A program made the position numbers and the translations under genes. A stretch of 64,000 bases of DNA from Microbacterium caowuchunii (GTDB taxonomy: Bacteria; Actinomycetota; Actinomycetes; Actinomycetales; Microbacteriaceae), in contig NZ_CP044231.1 of assembly GCF_008727755.1 (NCBI RefSeq), forward strand, positions 3,198,720-3,262,719, given 5' to 3'. A model generated the notes under the pieces. That model did not search any database and was not told the origin of the DNA. It saw nothing but the letters and a program-made list of their open reading frames with translations. Shown here one piece after another: positions 7,820 to 16,546 of the stretch (positions within the stretch are counted from its first letter, which is position 1; each line of letters opens with the position of its first letter).

Positions 7820-8582
7820 ACGGGTCCGCGGGTTCGTCGATCGGGGTGACGGTGCTCGCCACGATGGCGAGGTCACCGGACCCGACGCTCCGGACCGTCC
7901 CGGTGACCTCCACCCACTGACCCGCGTCGGGGACGGTCTGGTCACCGGTCACGGTGATGCTGGCGGGCTGCGCGTCGATCACGCAGTGCGTGATCACGAG
8001 ACGCGACAGATCGAAGGCGCCGTCGGCGTCCTTGCTGACGAACCCCGTGAGCGTGACCGGGCTGCCGTCGAAGGCCTCCGGGTTGGTCGCCGTGGCGAAC
8101 ACGCTCGCCCAGTCCCCCACGCCGAACTCGGCCGTGTCGCCGGAGGCCGCGAGGGTGATCGTGTCGGAACCGGTGAACAGCGGAGGTGCACCCACGTCGC
8201 GGGACGCGGCGAGCTCCGCCGACAACGACGCCGGCGGCATCACCAGCATCCCCACGACGATGCCGGATGCGAGCACCCCGCCGGCGGCCGTCGCGATCCG
8301 GCCGGCCGACAGCGGTCGCCGGGCGGCGTCCGCGTGGTCGTGCCCGGCGCCGCCGTGGTCGTGATCATGGCCGTGGTCGGCCTCCTCGCCCAGCGGGACG
8401 AGGCAGCTGAGCACGGTTCCGACGAGCACGAGCACCGCCATCCCGACGGCGAACCACGCACCGTCCGGGTTGATGTACAGCGCGATGCGCCCGGTGACCG
8501 CCAGCACCACGGTGATGACGGCGACGGATGCGGCGAGGCCGACGCCCAGCCAGCGGGTCCCGATCCAGCGCGCTCTAGACAA
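7809..8582 (-). CDS. TIGR03943-family membrane protein, partner of the UPF0718 permease
   Basis: A 257-residue protein with two transmembrane segments at the N-terminus, a His/Asp-rich cytoplasmic linker (DHGHDHDHGGAGHDHADA), two further hydrophobic stretches and a soluble C-terminal OB-like domain containing VIDAQP. TIGR03943 proteins occur next to UPF0718 permeases, and in Actinobacteria often in Zur regulons. The His-rich linker fits zinc handling. Its start overlaps the stop of the permease gene by 8 bases. The pair has been proposed to take part in metal transport, but the exact activity is unknown. Confidence 0.85.
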   Translation of the reverse strand: MSRARWIGTRWLGVGLAASVAVITVVLAVTGRIALYINPDGAWFAVGMAVLVLVGTVLSCLVPLGEEADHGHDHDHGGAGHDHADAARRPLSAGRIATAAGGVLASGIVVGMLVMPPASLSAELAASRDVGAPPLFTGSDTITLAASGDTAEFGVGDWASVFATATNPEAFDGSPVTLTGFVSKDADGAFDLSRLVITHCVIDAQPASITVTGDQTVPDAGQWVEVTGTVRSVGSGDLAIVASTVTPIDEPADPYEY

Positions 8583-9612
8583 GGAGGTTCACCGCCGTTC
8601 CGAGGGCGAAGGCGAACAGGAGCACGACGGCCACGATCCCGGCGAGCGCGCGGGTAGTGAAGGTCGTGCGCAGCAGCGCGATCATCTTCACGTCCACGAG
8701 GGGTCCGGTAACCAGGAACGCCACCAGCGATCCGGGCGTGAAGGTCGAGGCGAAGGACAGCGCGAAGAACGCATCCACGTTCGAGCAGATGGCCACCACC
8801 ATGGCCAGCGCCATCATCGCGACGATCGAGAGCACCGGGTTCGACCCGATGGCCAGCAGGGCATCACGAGGCACGAGCACCTGCACGGCGCCGGCGAGGG
8901 CGGATCCGATCACCAGGGCCGGCATCACGGCGCGCAGCTCGACGATGAACTGGGCGAGGCTGCGACGACCGCGGCCGCCGGGCTCGTCGGTGACGATGGC
9001 GCAGGCGTCGCGGAAGCGGTCGGTGAGCAGGGCGTCCGGCGACGGGTGCCGGCTGTACAGCCAGCCGATCAGGTTGGCGACGGCGTAACCGCCCAGGAGC
9101 CGGGCGACGAGGATGCCGTCGCTGAAGCCGAACGCCTGATGGGTGGTGATGATCACGATGGGGTTCACGATCGGCGCGGCGATGAGGAAGGTCATCGTCT
9201 CCGAGACGGTGAACCCGCGCATGAGCAGTCCCCGCGCGAACGGCACGTTGCCGCACTCGCACACCGGGACGACCATGCCGAGCAAGGACAGCACCATCCG
9301 TCGCGCCCATGCCCGTCGCGGCAGCCATCTCTCCAGCCACCCCGCCGGCACCCACACCTGGACCAGGATCGACAGTCCCACGCCCAGCGCGACGAACGGC
9401 AGGGATTCGATCAGCACGCTCAGCGCCAGCGTCATCCCGTCCTGGAGACGGGTCGGGACGTCTCCGGGCAGGAGTGCCGGGGCGAGGAGATCGACGAGGA
9501 CGAGCGCGACGACCAGCGCGATGCCGATGCTCAGCGCGACGAGGGTGCGGTTCCCGTGCGGGCGCACCCGCGACGTCGCGGAGCGCACGCGTCCCGGGTC
9601 AGTGCGTGTCAC
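8575..9612 (-). CDS. UPF0718 (YcgR/ArsP_1-like) permease
   Basis: A 345-residue polytopic protein with about eight membrane segments. The diagnostic loop GMVVPVCECGNVPFARGLLMRG is present, with two Cys in the first half of the protein, and the second half holds a pseudo-repeat (SNVDAFFALSFASTFTPGSLVAFLVTGPLVDVKM). It pairs with the TIGR03943 protein downstream. The start is GTG 9612, which lies 14 bases inside the zur reading frame. It is likely part of the same zinc-responsive operon; substrate unknown. Confidence 0.87.
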   Translation of the reverse strand: MTRTDPGRVRSATSRVRPHGNRTLVALSIGIALVVALVLVDLLAPALLPGDVPTRLQDGMTLALSVLIESLPFVALGVGLSILVQVWVPAGWLERWLPRRAWARRMVLSLLGMVVPVCECGNVPFARGLLMRGFTVSETMTFLIAAPIVNPIVIITTHQAFGFSDGILVARLLGGYAVANLIGWLYSRHPSPDALLTDRFRDACAIVTDEPGGRGRRSLAQFIVELRAVMPALVIGSALAGAVQVLVPRDALLAIGSNPVLSIVAMMALAMVVAICSNVDAFFALSFASTFTPGSLVAFLVTGPLVDVKMIALLRTTFTTRALAGIVAVVLLFAFALGTAVNLLV

Positions 9613-10012
9613 GCTCTTTCGCCCGGGTCGCTGCGCACCGCGCGCAGTAGCCGAAGATGTCGACGATGTGCTCAGCCTCGGTGAACCCGTTCGCGGCCGC
9701 GGTGCGGTGCGCCCACTGCTCGACCTCGGATGCCTCGATCTCGACGGTCAGTCCGCAGGAGCGGCAGATCAGGTGGTGGTGGTGCGTGCTGGTCAGGCAC
9801 GCGCGGTAGAGGTTCTCCCCCTCCGGGCTCTGCAGCGAGTCGGCGTCCCCCTGCGCGGCGAGACCGGCGAGGGCGCGGTAGACGGTGGCCAGGCCGATGC
9901 CCGTGTTCTCCTCGCGCAGACGCGCGTGGAGCGACTGCGCGCTCACGAAGCCCTGCACGTCCGAGAGGGCCTCGCGGACGCGCTCACGCTGCCAGGTGTT
10001 GCGCTGAGCCAT
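9599..10012 (-). CDS. zur: Fur-family transcriptional regulator, zinc uptake regulator type
   Basis: This 137-residue Fur-family repressor has the winged helix with recognition region GIGLATVYRALAGLAAQGDAD and the metal-binding THHHHLICRSCG segment. Structural zinc would be held by CRSC and CARC (GYCARCAAT). The position directly after znuACB and the Zur-type box upstream of znuA argue for Zur rather than Fur. When zinc is plentiful it should repress the cluster. It may also have its own promoter, because TAGACT (10020-10025) lies 7 bases before the ATG. Confidence 0.92.
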   Translation of the reverse strand: MAQRNTWQRERVREALSDVQGFVSAQSLHARLREENTGIGLATVYRALAGLAAQGDADSLQSPEGENLYRACLTSTHHHHLICRSCGLTVEIEASEVEQWAHRTAAANGFTEAEHIVDIFGYCARCAATRAKERDTH

Positions 10013-10019
10013 GGCCGGG

Positions 10020-10025
10020 AGTCTA
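10020..10025 (-). promoter_or_regulatory. Internal -10 box for leaderless zur transcript
   Basis: TAGACT on the minus strand is followed by 7 bases and then ATG of zur. It is inside the 48-base gap between znuB and zur, so zur and the permease genes could be transcribed independently of znuACB. Confidence 0.5.
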
Positions 10026-10060
10026 CCGGCGGCGCCTGGCAGGCGACCGGACGGCGCCGC

Positions 10061-10921
10061 TCATACCGCGCGGGTCACCCGGTCGCGTCGGGACCCGACG
10101 AGCCGGCAGACGAGATAGATGGCGAAGGAGATCGTCGTGATGAAGGGGCTCACCGGGAGGGTGCCGGCGATGGCGAGCAGGATGCCGCCGACCGCCGAGA
10201 GGACCCCGAACCCCGCTGCCAGCAACGGCACGGCGAGCGGGCCGGTGGAGACCCGCATGGCCGCGGCGGCGGGGGTGACCAGGAGCGCCATCACGAGGAG
10301 GGCCCCGATGATGTGCACCGCGACGGCGACGATCAGGCCCAGCAGCAGCATGAAGCCGAACGACACCCACACGGTGGGGATCCCCCGTGCCGCGGCGGAC
10401 TGCGGGTCGAGCGAGTCGAACCGCAGCGGGCGCCAGATCATCAGCAGCCCGACCAGCACGATGGCGCTGATGACGATGAGCATCCCGAGCTGCCCGGACT
10501 GCACGGACACGATCTGCCCGGTCAGCAGGCTGAACCGGTTGGCGCTGCGTCCGCTGTACAGGGACAGGAAGAGGATCCCGAGACCCAGGCCGAACGGCAT
10601 GAGCACGCCGATGATCGAGTTGCGGTCCCGGGCCCGGGCGCCGAGCCATCCGATGAGCCCGGCGGCGATGATCGATCCCACGATCGAGCCGGTGACGACG
10701 TCGAAGCCGAACAGCAGAGCCGCCGCCGCCCCCGCGAAGGAGAGCTCGCTGATGCCGTGCACCGCGAAGGCCATGTCCCGCTGCAGCACGAACACCCCGA
10801 TGAGCCCACCGACGATGCCGAGCACCGCTCCCGCCCAGACGGAGTTCTGCACCAGGGCGAGGATGTCGCCGTACTGTGCCGCGCCGCCGAACAGCGCGTC
10901 GGAGATGTCGTCCCAGTTCAC
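10061..10921 (-). CDS. znuB: Zinc ABC transporter, permease (ZnuB/ABC-3 family)
   Basis: A 286-residue ABC-3 family integral membrane protein with eight or nine hydrophobic helices. The family loop HGISELSFAGAAAALLFG is present (residues 55-72), as are the closing helices through FITTISFAIYLVCRL. It forms the membrane channel for Zn(II) or Mn(II) brought by the ZnuA lipoprotein. The GTG start overlaps the znuC stop (GTGA). The order binding protein, ATPase, permease is standard. Confidence 0.94.
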   Translation of the reverse strand: MNWDDISDALFGGAAQYGDILALVQNSVWAGAVLGIVGGLIGVFVLQRDMAFAVHGISELSFAGAAAALLFGFDVVTGSIVGSIIAAGLIGWLGARARDRNSIIGVLMPFGLGLGILFLSLYSGRSANRFSLLTGQIVSVQSGQLGMLIVISAIVLVGLLMIWRPLRFDSLDPQSAAARGIPTVWVSFGFMLLLGLIVAVAVHIIGALLVMALLVTPAAAAMRVSTGPLAVPLLAAGFGVLSAVGGILLAIAGTLPVSPFITTISFAIYLVCRLVGSRRDRVTRAV

Positions 10922-11727
10922 TCGTGCGCCTCGTGGTGGTGGTGGCTCTCCTCGGCATCCGGCGCCCCGACCACGACCAGGCGTCCGCCGGCGCGGAGGA
11001 CGTGCACGGGGGCCTGGTAGAGGTCGCTCAGCACGCGGGAGTTGAGCACGTCGTCGGGAACGCCGAGGGTGAACGCACCGTTGGCGAGGTACAGGATGCG
11101 GTCGACCGCGGACAGCACCGGGTTGATGTCGTGGGTGACCAGCAGGACGCCGGCGCCCGTCTCGCGGCGGTGCCGGTCGATCAGACCCACGACGGCCTGC
11201 TGGTTGGCGAGGTCGAGGCTCGTCAGGGGTTCGTCGCAGAGGAGCAGGCGGGGATCGTCCGCGAGCGCCTGCCCGACGCGGAGGCGCTGCTGCTCTCCGC
11301 CGGACAGCTCTCCCACGGGTCGGTCCGCGAACCCTTCCGCCCCGACCGCCTCGACGAGTTCGTCGACCCGTGCCCGGTCGCCGCGACGGGGCCAGGGAGG
11401 TCCGAACCGGTGGCCGTTGACGCCGAGGGCCACGAGATCCCGCCCGCGCATGGAGGTGTCCCGCGGCAGCGGTCGCTGCTGGGGGATGTACCCGATGTGC
11501 CGGTTGCCCGCGCGGTGCACCGGCTCGCCGAGGGCGACGATGCGTCCGGCGCTCAACCGGTCGAGACCGAGGATGGCGCGCAGCAGCGTCGTCTTGCCCG
11601 CGCCGCTCGGACCCAGCACCGCGATGAGCTCACCGGGCGCCACGGTGAGATCCAGCCCGCTCCAGAGCTCCCGCCCGTCGCGTCGCAGGGTCGCCGAGGT
11701 GATGACGAGCGGGTCGCCCGCCGTCAC
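10918..11727 (-). CDS. znuC: Zinc ABC transporter, ATP-binding protein
   Basis: A 269-residue ABC ATPase with Walker A GPSGAGKTTLLRA, Q-loop YIPQQRPLP, signature LSGGEQQRLRVGQAL, Walker B LLLCDEPLTSLD and switch His VTHDIN. The C-terminus ends in a His-rich tail (EESHHHHEAHE), which may sense or buffer zinc. GTG 11727 is chosen because it overlaps the znuA stop (GTGA); an in-frame upstream ATG would place about 15 residues inside znuA. Confidence 0.95.
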   Translation of the reverse strand: MTAGDPLVITSATLRRDGRELWSGLDLTVAPGELIAVLGPSGAGKTTLLRAILGLDRLSAGRIVALGEPVHRAGNRHIGYIPQQRPLPRDTSMRGRDLVALGVNGHRFGPPWPRRGDRARVDELVEAVGAEGFADRPVGELSGGEQQRLRVGQALADDPRLLLCDEPLTSLDLANQQAVVGLIDRHRRETGAGVLLVTHDINPVLSAVDRILYLANGAFTLGVPDDVLNSRVLSDLYQAPVHVLRAGGRLVVVGAPDAEESHHHHEAHE

Positions 11728-12788
11728 GACGCGAGTGCTCCGGCGAGCTCCTCGATGTTCTGCTGCATCCACGGGATGTAAGTCTGTCCCTCCGGAAGCG
11801 TTTCCGTGAACTCCAGCACCGGAATGTCCGCCGCCGCGGCGGCGTCGATGAGCTGCGTGGTCTCCGCTCCCCCGGTCTGGGCGTTGGCGATCACCACCCG
11901 GACATCGCCGGAGCGGACCGCCTCGAGAGCGGCGAGCAGCGTCGCGGGCGCGACGTCCTGTCCCTCTTCGACGGCCTCGCTGAACGCCGCCGGGGTGACA
12001 TCGACGAGCCCGGCCGCGGCCACCAGGTAGCCGGGGGCGGGTTCGGTGACGAAGACCCGCTCGCCCGCGTGTGCGGCCTCGATCTCGGCGAGGGCGGCCT
12101 CGAGCCCCTCGAGCTCGGCGATGAAGGCCTGCGCATTGGCCTCGATGGCGTCGGCGTCGTCCGGCAGCTGCACGCTGAGCTGGGCCGCGATCGCCTCGGC
12201 GACGTGCTCGATCGTGTGCGGGTCGTACCAGACGTGCTCGTTGAACCCCTCGATGTGGGTGTGCCCGTGCTCGTCCTCGTCGTGGGCGTGCTCGTCGTCG
12301 GCGTGGTCGTCGTCTGCGTGTGCGTCGTCTGCGTGTGCGTCGTCTGCGTGTGCGTCGTCTGCGTGTGCGTCGTCTGCGTGTGCGTCGTCTGCGTGTGCGT
12401 CGTCGTCCGCACCCGGCCAGTCGTGCGCGTACTCGACAGCGCTGATCACGGGGGCGTCGGTGCCGCCGGCCTCGATCAGGGCGTCCATGAAGGCGTCGTA
12501 CCCGCCGCCGTTCTCGATCAGGAGATCGGCGCGCTGGACGGTGAGCTGATCCGCGGCGGTGGGCTCGTAGCCGTGCGGGTCCTGCGCGGCCGAGGTGATG
12601 ATCGCGGTGACCTCTGCGGCGTCGCCGGCGATCGCCTCGGCGATCTGACCGTAGACGTCGGTCGAGGCGACGATCGTGAACGCGTCGGCGTCCCCGGCGG
12701 GATCGGCGGTCGCGGAGGAACAGCCGGCCAGAGCCAGGACGGACGCGGCGGCGAGCGCGGGCAGGACGAGGCGGGGGGTTCGGGACAT
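11724..12788 (-). CDS. znuA: Zinc-binding lipoprotein of the Znu ABC transporter
   Basis: A cluster A-I metal-binding protein of 354 residues. It has a lipoprotein signal (LAGC box, Cys about residue 22), a first half with DPHGYEP, a long His/Asp loop, then HVWYDPHTIEHVAEAI, VTEPAPGYLVAAAGL and VIANAQTGG in the second half. The loop consists of six DAHAD-type repeats encoded by a perfect 15-bp tandem array, and resembles the His-rich loop of other ZnuA proteins that captures Zn(II). ATG 12788 lies 20 bases from the Zur box edge. A GTG two codons upstream is possible. Confidence 0.95.
   Translation of the reverse strand: MSRTPRLVLPALAAASVLALAGCSSATADPAGDADAFTIVASTDVYGQIAEAIAGDAAEVTAIITSAAQDPHGYEPTAADQLTVQRADLLIENGGGYDAFMDALIEAGGTDAPVISAVEYAHDWPGADDDAHADDAHADDAHADDAHADDAHADDAHADDDHADDEHAHDEDEHGHTHIEGFNEHVWYDPHTIEHVAEAIAAQLSVQLPDDADAIEANAQAFIAELEGLEAALAEIEAAHAGERVFVTEPAPGYLVAAAGLVDVTPAAFSEAVEEGQDVAPATLLAALEAVRSGDVRVVIANAQTGGAETTQLIDAAAAADIPVLEFTETLPEGQTYIPWMQQNIEELAGALAS
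12311..12400. repeat. 15-bp tandem repeat inside znuA (6 perfect copies)
   Basis: The unit CGTCTGCGTGTGCGT is repeated six times without a mismatch, each encoding five residues of the His/Asp zinc-binding loop. Degenerate units follow on both sides. Perfect identity at the DNA level in a protein-coding loop points to recent slippage expansion, so copy number probably varies between strains. Confidence 0.95.
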
Positions 12789-12807
12789 GGTCACAGCCTA
12801 AGGCTAA

Positions 12808-12822
12808 TGATAATGATTCTCA
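12808..12822 (-). promoter_or_regulatory. Zur box upstream of znuA
   Basis: The minus strand reads TGAGAATCATTATCA, a close match to the actinobacterial Zur palindrome TGAAAATNATTTTCA. It lies 19 bases before the znuA ATG and overlaps the likely -10 (TATCAT), so bound Zn-Zur would block initiation. It is the only box of this kind I found in the window. Confidence 0.85.
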
Positions 12823-12851
12823 AAACCGACCGGACGCCTCCGGCTCGGGAG

Positions 12852-14219
12852 CTACTCCACGAGGAGCGCGGGCTCCTCGAGGACCGCCGCCACATCCGCG
12901 ATGAACCGGCTCATCCCGTCGCCGTCGATCACCCGGTGATCGAACGATCCCGAAACGGTGGTGACCCAGCGCGGGCGCACCTCGCCGTCCACGACCCACG
13001 GCTTCTGCCGGATGGCGCCCATCGCGACGATGCCCGACTCCCCCGGGTTGATGATCGGGGTTCCGGCATCCATTCCGAACACCCCGATATTGGTGATCGT
13101 GATGGTGCCGTTCTGCTGGTCGGCGGGCGACGTCTTGCCCTCGCGCGCCGTGAGCGTGAGTCGCTCGAGGGCCTTGGCGAGGTCGCGCATGCTGAGCGTA
13201 TGCGCGTCCTTGATGTTCGGTACCAGCAGCCCGCGCGGAGTGGCCGCGGCGATGCCGAGGTTCACGAAGTGGCGCACCCGGATCTCGGCACTGCCGTCCT
13301 CGAGGTCGATCCACGCGGCGTTGATCATGGGGGTGCGCCGCGCCGCCCAGAGCACGGCGCGCGCGACGATCAGCAGCGGCGAGATCTTGACATCGGCGTA
13401 GTCCGGCGAGCTCTTCAGCCGCTTGACGAGCTCCATGGTGCGGGTGGCGTCGACATCCGTCCACACGGAGACGTGCGGGGCGGAGTAGGCCGAACGCACC
13501 ATGGCGCTCGAGGTCGCCTTGCGCACGCCCTTGACCGGGATGGCCTCCTCGCGATCCCCCGCGGGCGCCACCGTGTCGCGGGGCGACGTGGACGGGGCCT
13601 GGAACGGCGGGGCGACGGCGGATGCGGCGATCTCCGGCGCGACCGAGATGGTCTCCTCCCGGACCTCCGGCCACTCCGGCGTCTCGATGTTGCGGAAGAC
13701 GCTCGCCTGCGAGGCGTGGCGCACGACGTCCTCGCGCGTCACCTCCCCCGCGGGACCGGTCGGGGTCACCGTGGCGAGGTCCACGTCGAGGTCGCGGGCG
13801 AGCTTGCGGATGGGGGGCTTGGCGACGACGCCGACGGAGGTCGCCACCGGACGCTCGGCGGGCTTCCGCCGGCGGGAGGTGGTGTGGCCCGCGGCGCCGT
13901 AGCCGACGAGCACCGAGCCGGAGCCCTCCGGTTCGGCCGGCGCGGCCGGTTCCGCCGGCGCGCTCCCGGATGCGGCGTCCGCATCCGCGATCGTGATGAT
14001 GGCGGCCCCGACGTCGACCGTGCTGCCCTCCTCCACCAGGAGGTCCCCGACGACGCCCGCGAACGGCGAGGGGAGCTCGACGAGCGACTTGGCCGTCTCG
14101 ATCTCGACGAGGACGTCGTTGACGGCGACCTGATCGCCGGGGGCGACCCGCCACGACACGATCTCCGCCTCGGTCAGTCCCTCGCCGACGTCGGGGAGGT
14201 GGAAGGTCTGGTTGCTCAT
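12852..14219 (-). CDS. Dihydrolipoyl acyltransferase (E2) of a branched-chain 2-oxoacid dehydrogenase
   Basis: The 455-residue E2 has one lipoyl domain (residues 1-80, lipoylated Lys44 in ETAKS), an Ala/Pro linker, a peripheral subunit-binding domain ([32 protein letters not shown]) and the catalytic CoA-acyltransferase core ending in [11 protein letters not shown] with the HXXXDG motif. It transfers branched acyl groups from E1 to CoA. E1 beta and E1 alpha lie just upstream, separated from it by a 180-base gap that holds a family A palindrome. No E3 gene is in the window, so the dehydrogenase must come from elsewhere. ATG 14219 has GAAAGGAA upstream. Confidence 0.93.
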   Translation of the reverse strand: MSNQTFHLPDVGEGLTEAEIVSWRVAPGDQVAVNDVLVEIETAKSLVELPSPFAGVVGDLLVEEGSTVDVGAAIITIADADAASGSAPAEPAAPAEPEGSGSVLVGYGAAGHTTSRRRKPAERPVATSVGVVAKPPIRKLARDLDVDLATVTPTGPAGEVTREDVVRHASQASVFRNIETPEWPEVREETISVAPEIAASAVAPPFQAPSTSPRDTVAPAGDREEAIPVKGVRKATSSAMVRSAYSAPHVSVWTDVDATRTMELVKRLKSSPDYADVKISPLLIVARAVLWAARRTPMINAAWIDLEDGSAEIRVRHFVNLGIAAATPRGLLVPNIKDAHTLSMRDLAKALERLTLTAREGKTSPADQQNGTITITNIGVFGMDAGTPIINPGESGIVAMGAIRQKPWVVDGEVRPRWVTTVSGSFDHRVIDGDGMSRFIADVAAVLEEPALLVE

Positions 14220-14244
14220 GCGAGTTCCTTTCGCGGGGTGCCTC

Positions 14245-14321
14245 ATCCGCGAGACTGCACGGTGGCCACGAGACTGCGCGGATCACGCGCTGTCTCGTGG
14301 TGGGGATGCGGTCTCGCGGTC
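14245..14321 (-). repeat. 77-bp nested palindrome, family A copy 2
   Basis: The outer arms are degenerate (CCGCGAGACTGCA against TGCGGTCTCGCGG). The inner arms CCACGAGAC (14266-14274) and GTCTCGTGG (14292-14300) are perfect, the loop is 17 nt and the spacers 6 nt. The loop matches the others when reverse complemented, so this copy is in minus orientation. It is in the E1 beta to E2 gap of a probable operon. A run of imperfect GGAGGCGGTCA units follows to about 14404. Confidence 0.85.
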
Positions 14322-14401
14322 ATTGGCGGCGGGGACGAGCGGTCGGGACGGATCCGGAGGCGGTCAGGAGGCGGTCGGGGGTCAGGAGGGCGGTCAGGGG
14401 G

Positions 14402-15385
14402 TCAGTAGGCGAGGACGCGGTCGACGGCCTCGAGGATGCGGTCCGCGTCCGGCAGGAAGACGCTCTCGAGGTTCGCCGGCGGGAACGGGGTGTCGAAACC
14501 GGAGACGCGGAGCACCGGCGCCTCCAGGGAGTAGAACGCACGCTCGGTCACGGTCGCCGCGACCTCGGAGCCGAGCGAGGTGAACCCGGACGCCTCCTGC
14601 GCGTAGACCATCCGCCCGGTGCGCCGGACGGAATCGAGGATGGGGCCGTAGTCCACCGGGGAGAGCGAGCGGAGATCCACCACCTCGCAGCTGGTGCCCT
14701 CGGACTCGGCGAGCGCGGCGGCCTGCAGCAGGGTGGCGACCATCGCGCCGTGGCCGACGAGGGTCACGTCGGTGCCGCGGCGCACGACCCGCGACGCGTG
14801 CAGCGGAGCCGCCCGGCCGGACAGATCGACCTCGCCCTTGGGCCAGTACCGGCTCTTCGGCTCGAGGAAGATCACCGGGTCGTCCGAGGCGATCGCGTCC
14901 TGGATCATCCAGTAGGCGTCGTTCGGGGTGGACGGGCTCACGACCCGCAGCCCCGGCGTGTGCGTGAAGTACGCCTCCGGGCTCTCCTGGTGGTGCTCCA
15001 CGGCGCCGATGTGGCCGCCGTAGGGGATCCGGATGACGACGGGCATGCGCAGAGCACCCTCGTGCCGGTTGGTGATCTTCGCCAGCTGCGTGGTGATCTG
15101 ATCGAAGCCGGGGAAGACGAAGCCCTCGAACTGGATCTCGCAGACGGGCCGGAAGCCTGCCATCGCGAGACCGATGGCGGTGCCGATGATGCCGGACTCG
15201 GCCAGGGGCGTGTCGATCACCCGGCGCGGTCCGAATTCGGCCTGCAGCCCCTCGGTGACCCGGAAGACGCCGCCCAGCGGCCCGATGTCCTCGCCCATCA
15301 GCAGGACGTGGTCGTCGGCGGCAAGGGCCGCACGCAGACCCGCGTTCATCGCCTTGCTGAGGGGCATGGTGGTGATGTCGGTCAT
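14402..15385 (-). CDS. 2-oxoacid dehydrogenase E1 component, beta subunit
   Basis: A 327-residue transketolase-like beta subunit. Recognisable segments are LLMGEDIGPLGGVFRVTEGL, DTPLAESGIIGTAIGLAMAG, EIQFEGFVFPGFDQI, RIPYGGHIGAVEHHQESPEAYF and the C-terminal VSGFDTPFPP. It pairs with E1 alpha to decarboxylate branched-chain 2-oxoacids using thiamine diphosphate. ATG 15385 overlaps the E1 alpha stop (ATGA). An upstream in-frame start would lie inside the E1 alpha gene and is rejected. Confidence 0.94.
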   Translation of the reverse strand: MTDITTMPLSKAMNAGLRAALAADDHVLLMGEDIGPLGGVFRVTEGLQAEFGPRRVIDTPLAESGIIGTAIGLAMAGFRPVCEIQFEGFVFPGFDQITTQLAKITNRHEGALRMPVVIRIPYGGHIGAVEHHQESPEAYFTHTPGLRVVSPSTPNDAYWMIQDAIASDDPVIFLEPKSRYWPKGEVDLSGRAAPLHASRVVRRGTDVTLVGHGAMVATLLQAAALAESEGTSCEVVDLRSLSPVDYGPILDSVRRTGRMVYAQEASGFTSLGSEVAATVTERAFYSLEAPVLRVSGFDTPFPPANLESVFLPDADRILEAVDRVLAY

Positions 15386-16542
15386 GCCTGCTCCTCCCCG
15401 AACGACGCCTCGTACCGGGCGAGCCACTGCTTCTGCTCCGCGATCAGCGGGTGCTCCTCGCTGTAGACGTGGTCGAACATGCGGTCGGTGGAGATCCCAC
15501 CCAGCGCGACGGTGCGCACCCGGGTGTCCTCGGCGACCGCGGCGGCCTCCGCATCCACCTCCGCGAAGAACGCGTCGCTCGCGCCGCGTCCGCGCAGGTA
15601 CGCCCGCATGCGGGCGATCGGGTCGCGTCGCGCCCAGGACTGCTCCTCGTCCGCGGTGCGGTACTTGGTCGGGTCGTCGCTCGTGGTGTGGGCGCCCATC
15701 CGGTAGGTCATCGCCTCGATGGCGCGCGGACCCTCGCCGGCACGCGCCTCATCCAGCGCGCGCCGCGTGACGGCGTAGCTGGCGAGCACGTCGTTGCCGT
15801 CCACGTGGATGCTGGGCATGCCGTACCCCGCGGCACGCAGGTGGAGCGGGCCCGGCGACTGCGTCCGCACGGGGACGGAGATCGCCCACTGGTTGTTCTG
15901 CAGGAAGAAGACCTCCGGGGTCTGGAAGCTCGCGGCGAACACCATCGCCTCGTGCACGTCGCCCTGACTGGAGGCACCGTCGCCGTAGTACACGATCACC
16001 GCCTCATCCCGGTCGGGATCGCCCGTCCCGCTCTTGCCGTCGAAGGCGAGACCCATCGCGAGGCCGGTCGCGTGCAGGGTCTGCGACCCCAGCACGAGCG
16101 TGTAGATGTGCGTGTTGCCGTTCTTGGGGTCGTACGGGTTCCACCCGCCGTGCGTGAGACCGCGCATGACCCGGATGATGTCGACGGGGTCGACACCGCG
16201 GATCGTGGCGACCACATGCTCGCGGTAGGAGGGGAAGATGTGATCCTGCGGGCGCGCCGCCCGGGCGGAACCCACCTGCGCCGCCTCCTGCCCGTAACTC
16301 GGCGGCCAGAGCGCGAGCTGCCCCTGACGCTGCAGGTTCGTCGCCTCCTGGTCGAAGGCGCGGATCACCGCCATGTCGCGGTAGAACGTCTCGAGGTCGG
16401 CGTCGGCGAGCGCACCGATCGCATCGAGATAGGGCTCGGCGGCGGGGGTGGGTGCGAAGGATCCGTCAGCCGCGAGGACGCGCACGAGGCGCGGATCTTC
16501 GGGGCTCACCGCATCGTGGGGCACCATGTCGGGGCGGGTCAC
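15382..16542 (-). CDS. 2-oxoacid dehydrogenase E1 component, alpha subunit (branched-chain type)
   Basis: The 386-residue alpha subunit carries the thiamine diphosphate motif GDGASSQGDVHEA...FLQNN and the phosphorylation-loop equivalent YRMGAHTTSDDPTKYR, which is typical of branched-chain rather than pyruvate enzymes. It catalyses the oxidative decarboxylation step. GTG 16542 is the start chosen; an ATG five codons in is an alternative. It ends overlapping the E1 beta start and follows the aminotransferase stop by 4 bases, so aminotransferase, E1 alpha and E1 beta look like one transcript. Confidence 0.94.
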   Translation of the reverse strand: MTRPDMVPHDAVSPEDPRLVRVLAADGSFAPTPAAEPYLDAIGALADADLETFYRDMAVIRAFDQEATNLQRQGQLALWPPSYGQEAAQVGSARAARPQDHIFPSYREHVVATIRGVDPVDIIRVMRGLTHGGWNPYDPKNGNTHIYTLVLGSQTLHATGLAMGLAFDGKSGTGDPDRDEAVIVYYGDGASSQGDVHEAMVFAASFQTPEVFFLQNNQWAISVPVRTQSPGPLHLRAAGYGMPSIHVDGNDVLASYAVTRRALDEARAGEGPRAIEAMTYRMGAHTTSDDPTKYRTADEEQSWARRDPIARMRAYLRGRGASDAFFAEVDAEAAAVAEDTRVRTVALGGISTDRMFDHVYSEEHPLIAEQKQWLARYEASFGEEQA

Positions 16543-16546
16543 GGTC

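Noticed and set aside
7954..8364. Plus-strand frame opposite the TIGR03943 gene
   Set aside because: No ribosome site or domain, and it lies wholly within a supported gene on the other strand.
12311..12400. Tandem array as a possible CRISPR
   Set aside because: The 15-bp units are adjacent without spacers and lie in frame in znuA; no cas gene is present.
14352..14404. GGAGGCGGTCA repeats after family A copy 2 as a functional array
   Set aside because: Only four or five imperfect units; ordinary low-complexity drift is a sufficient explanation.
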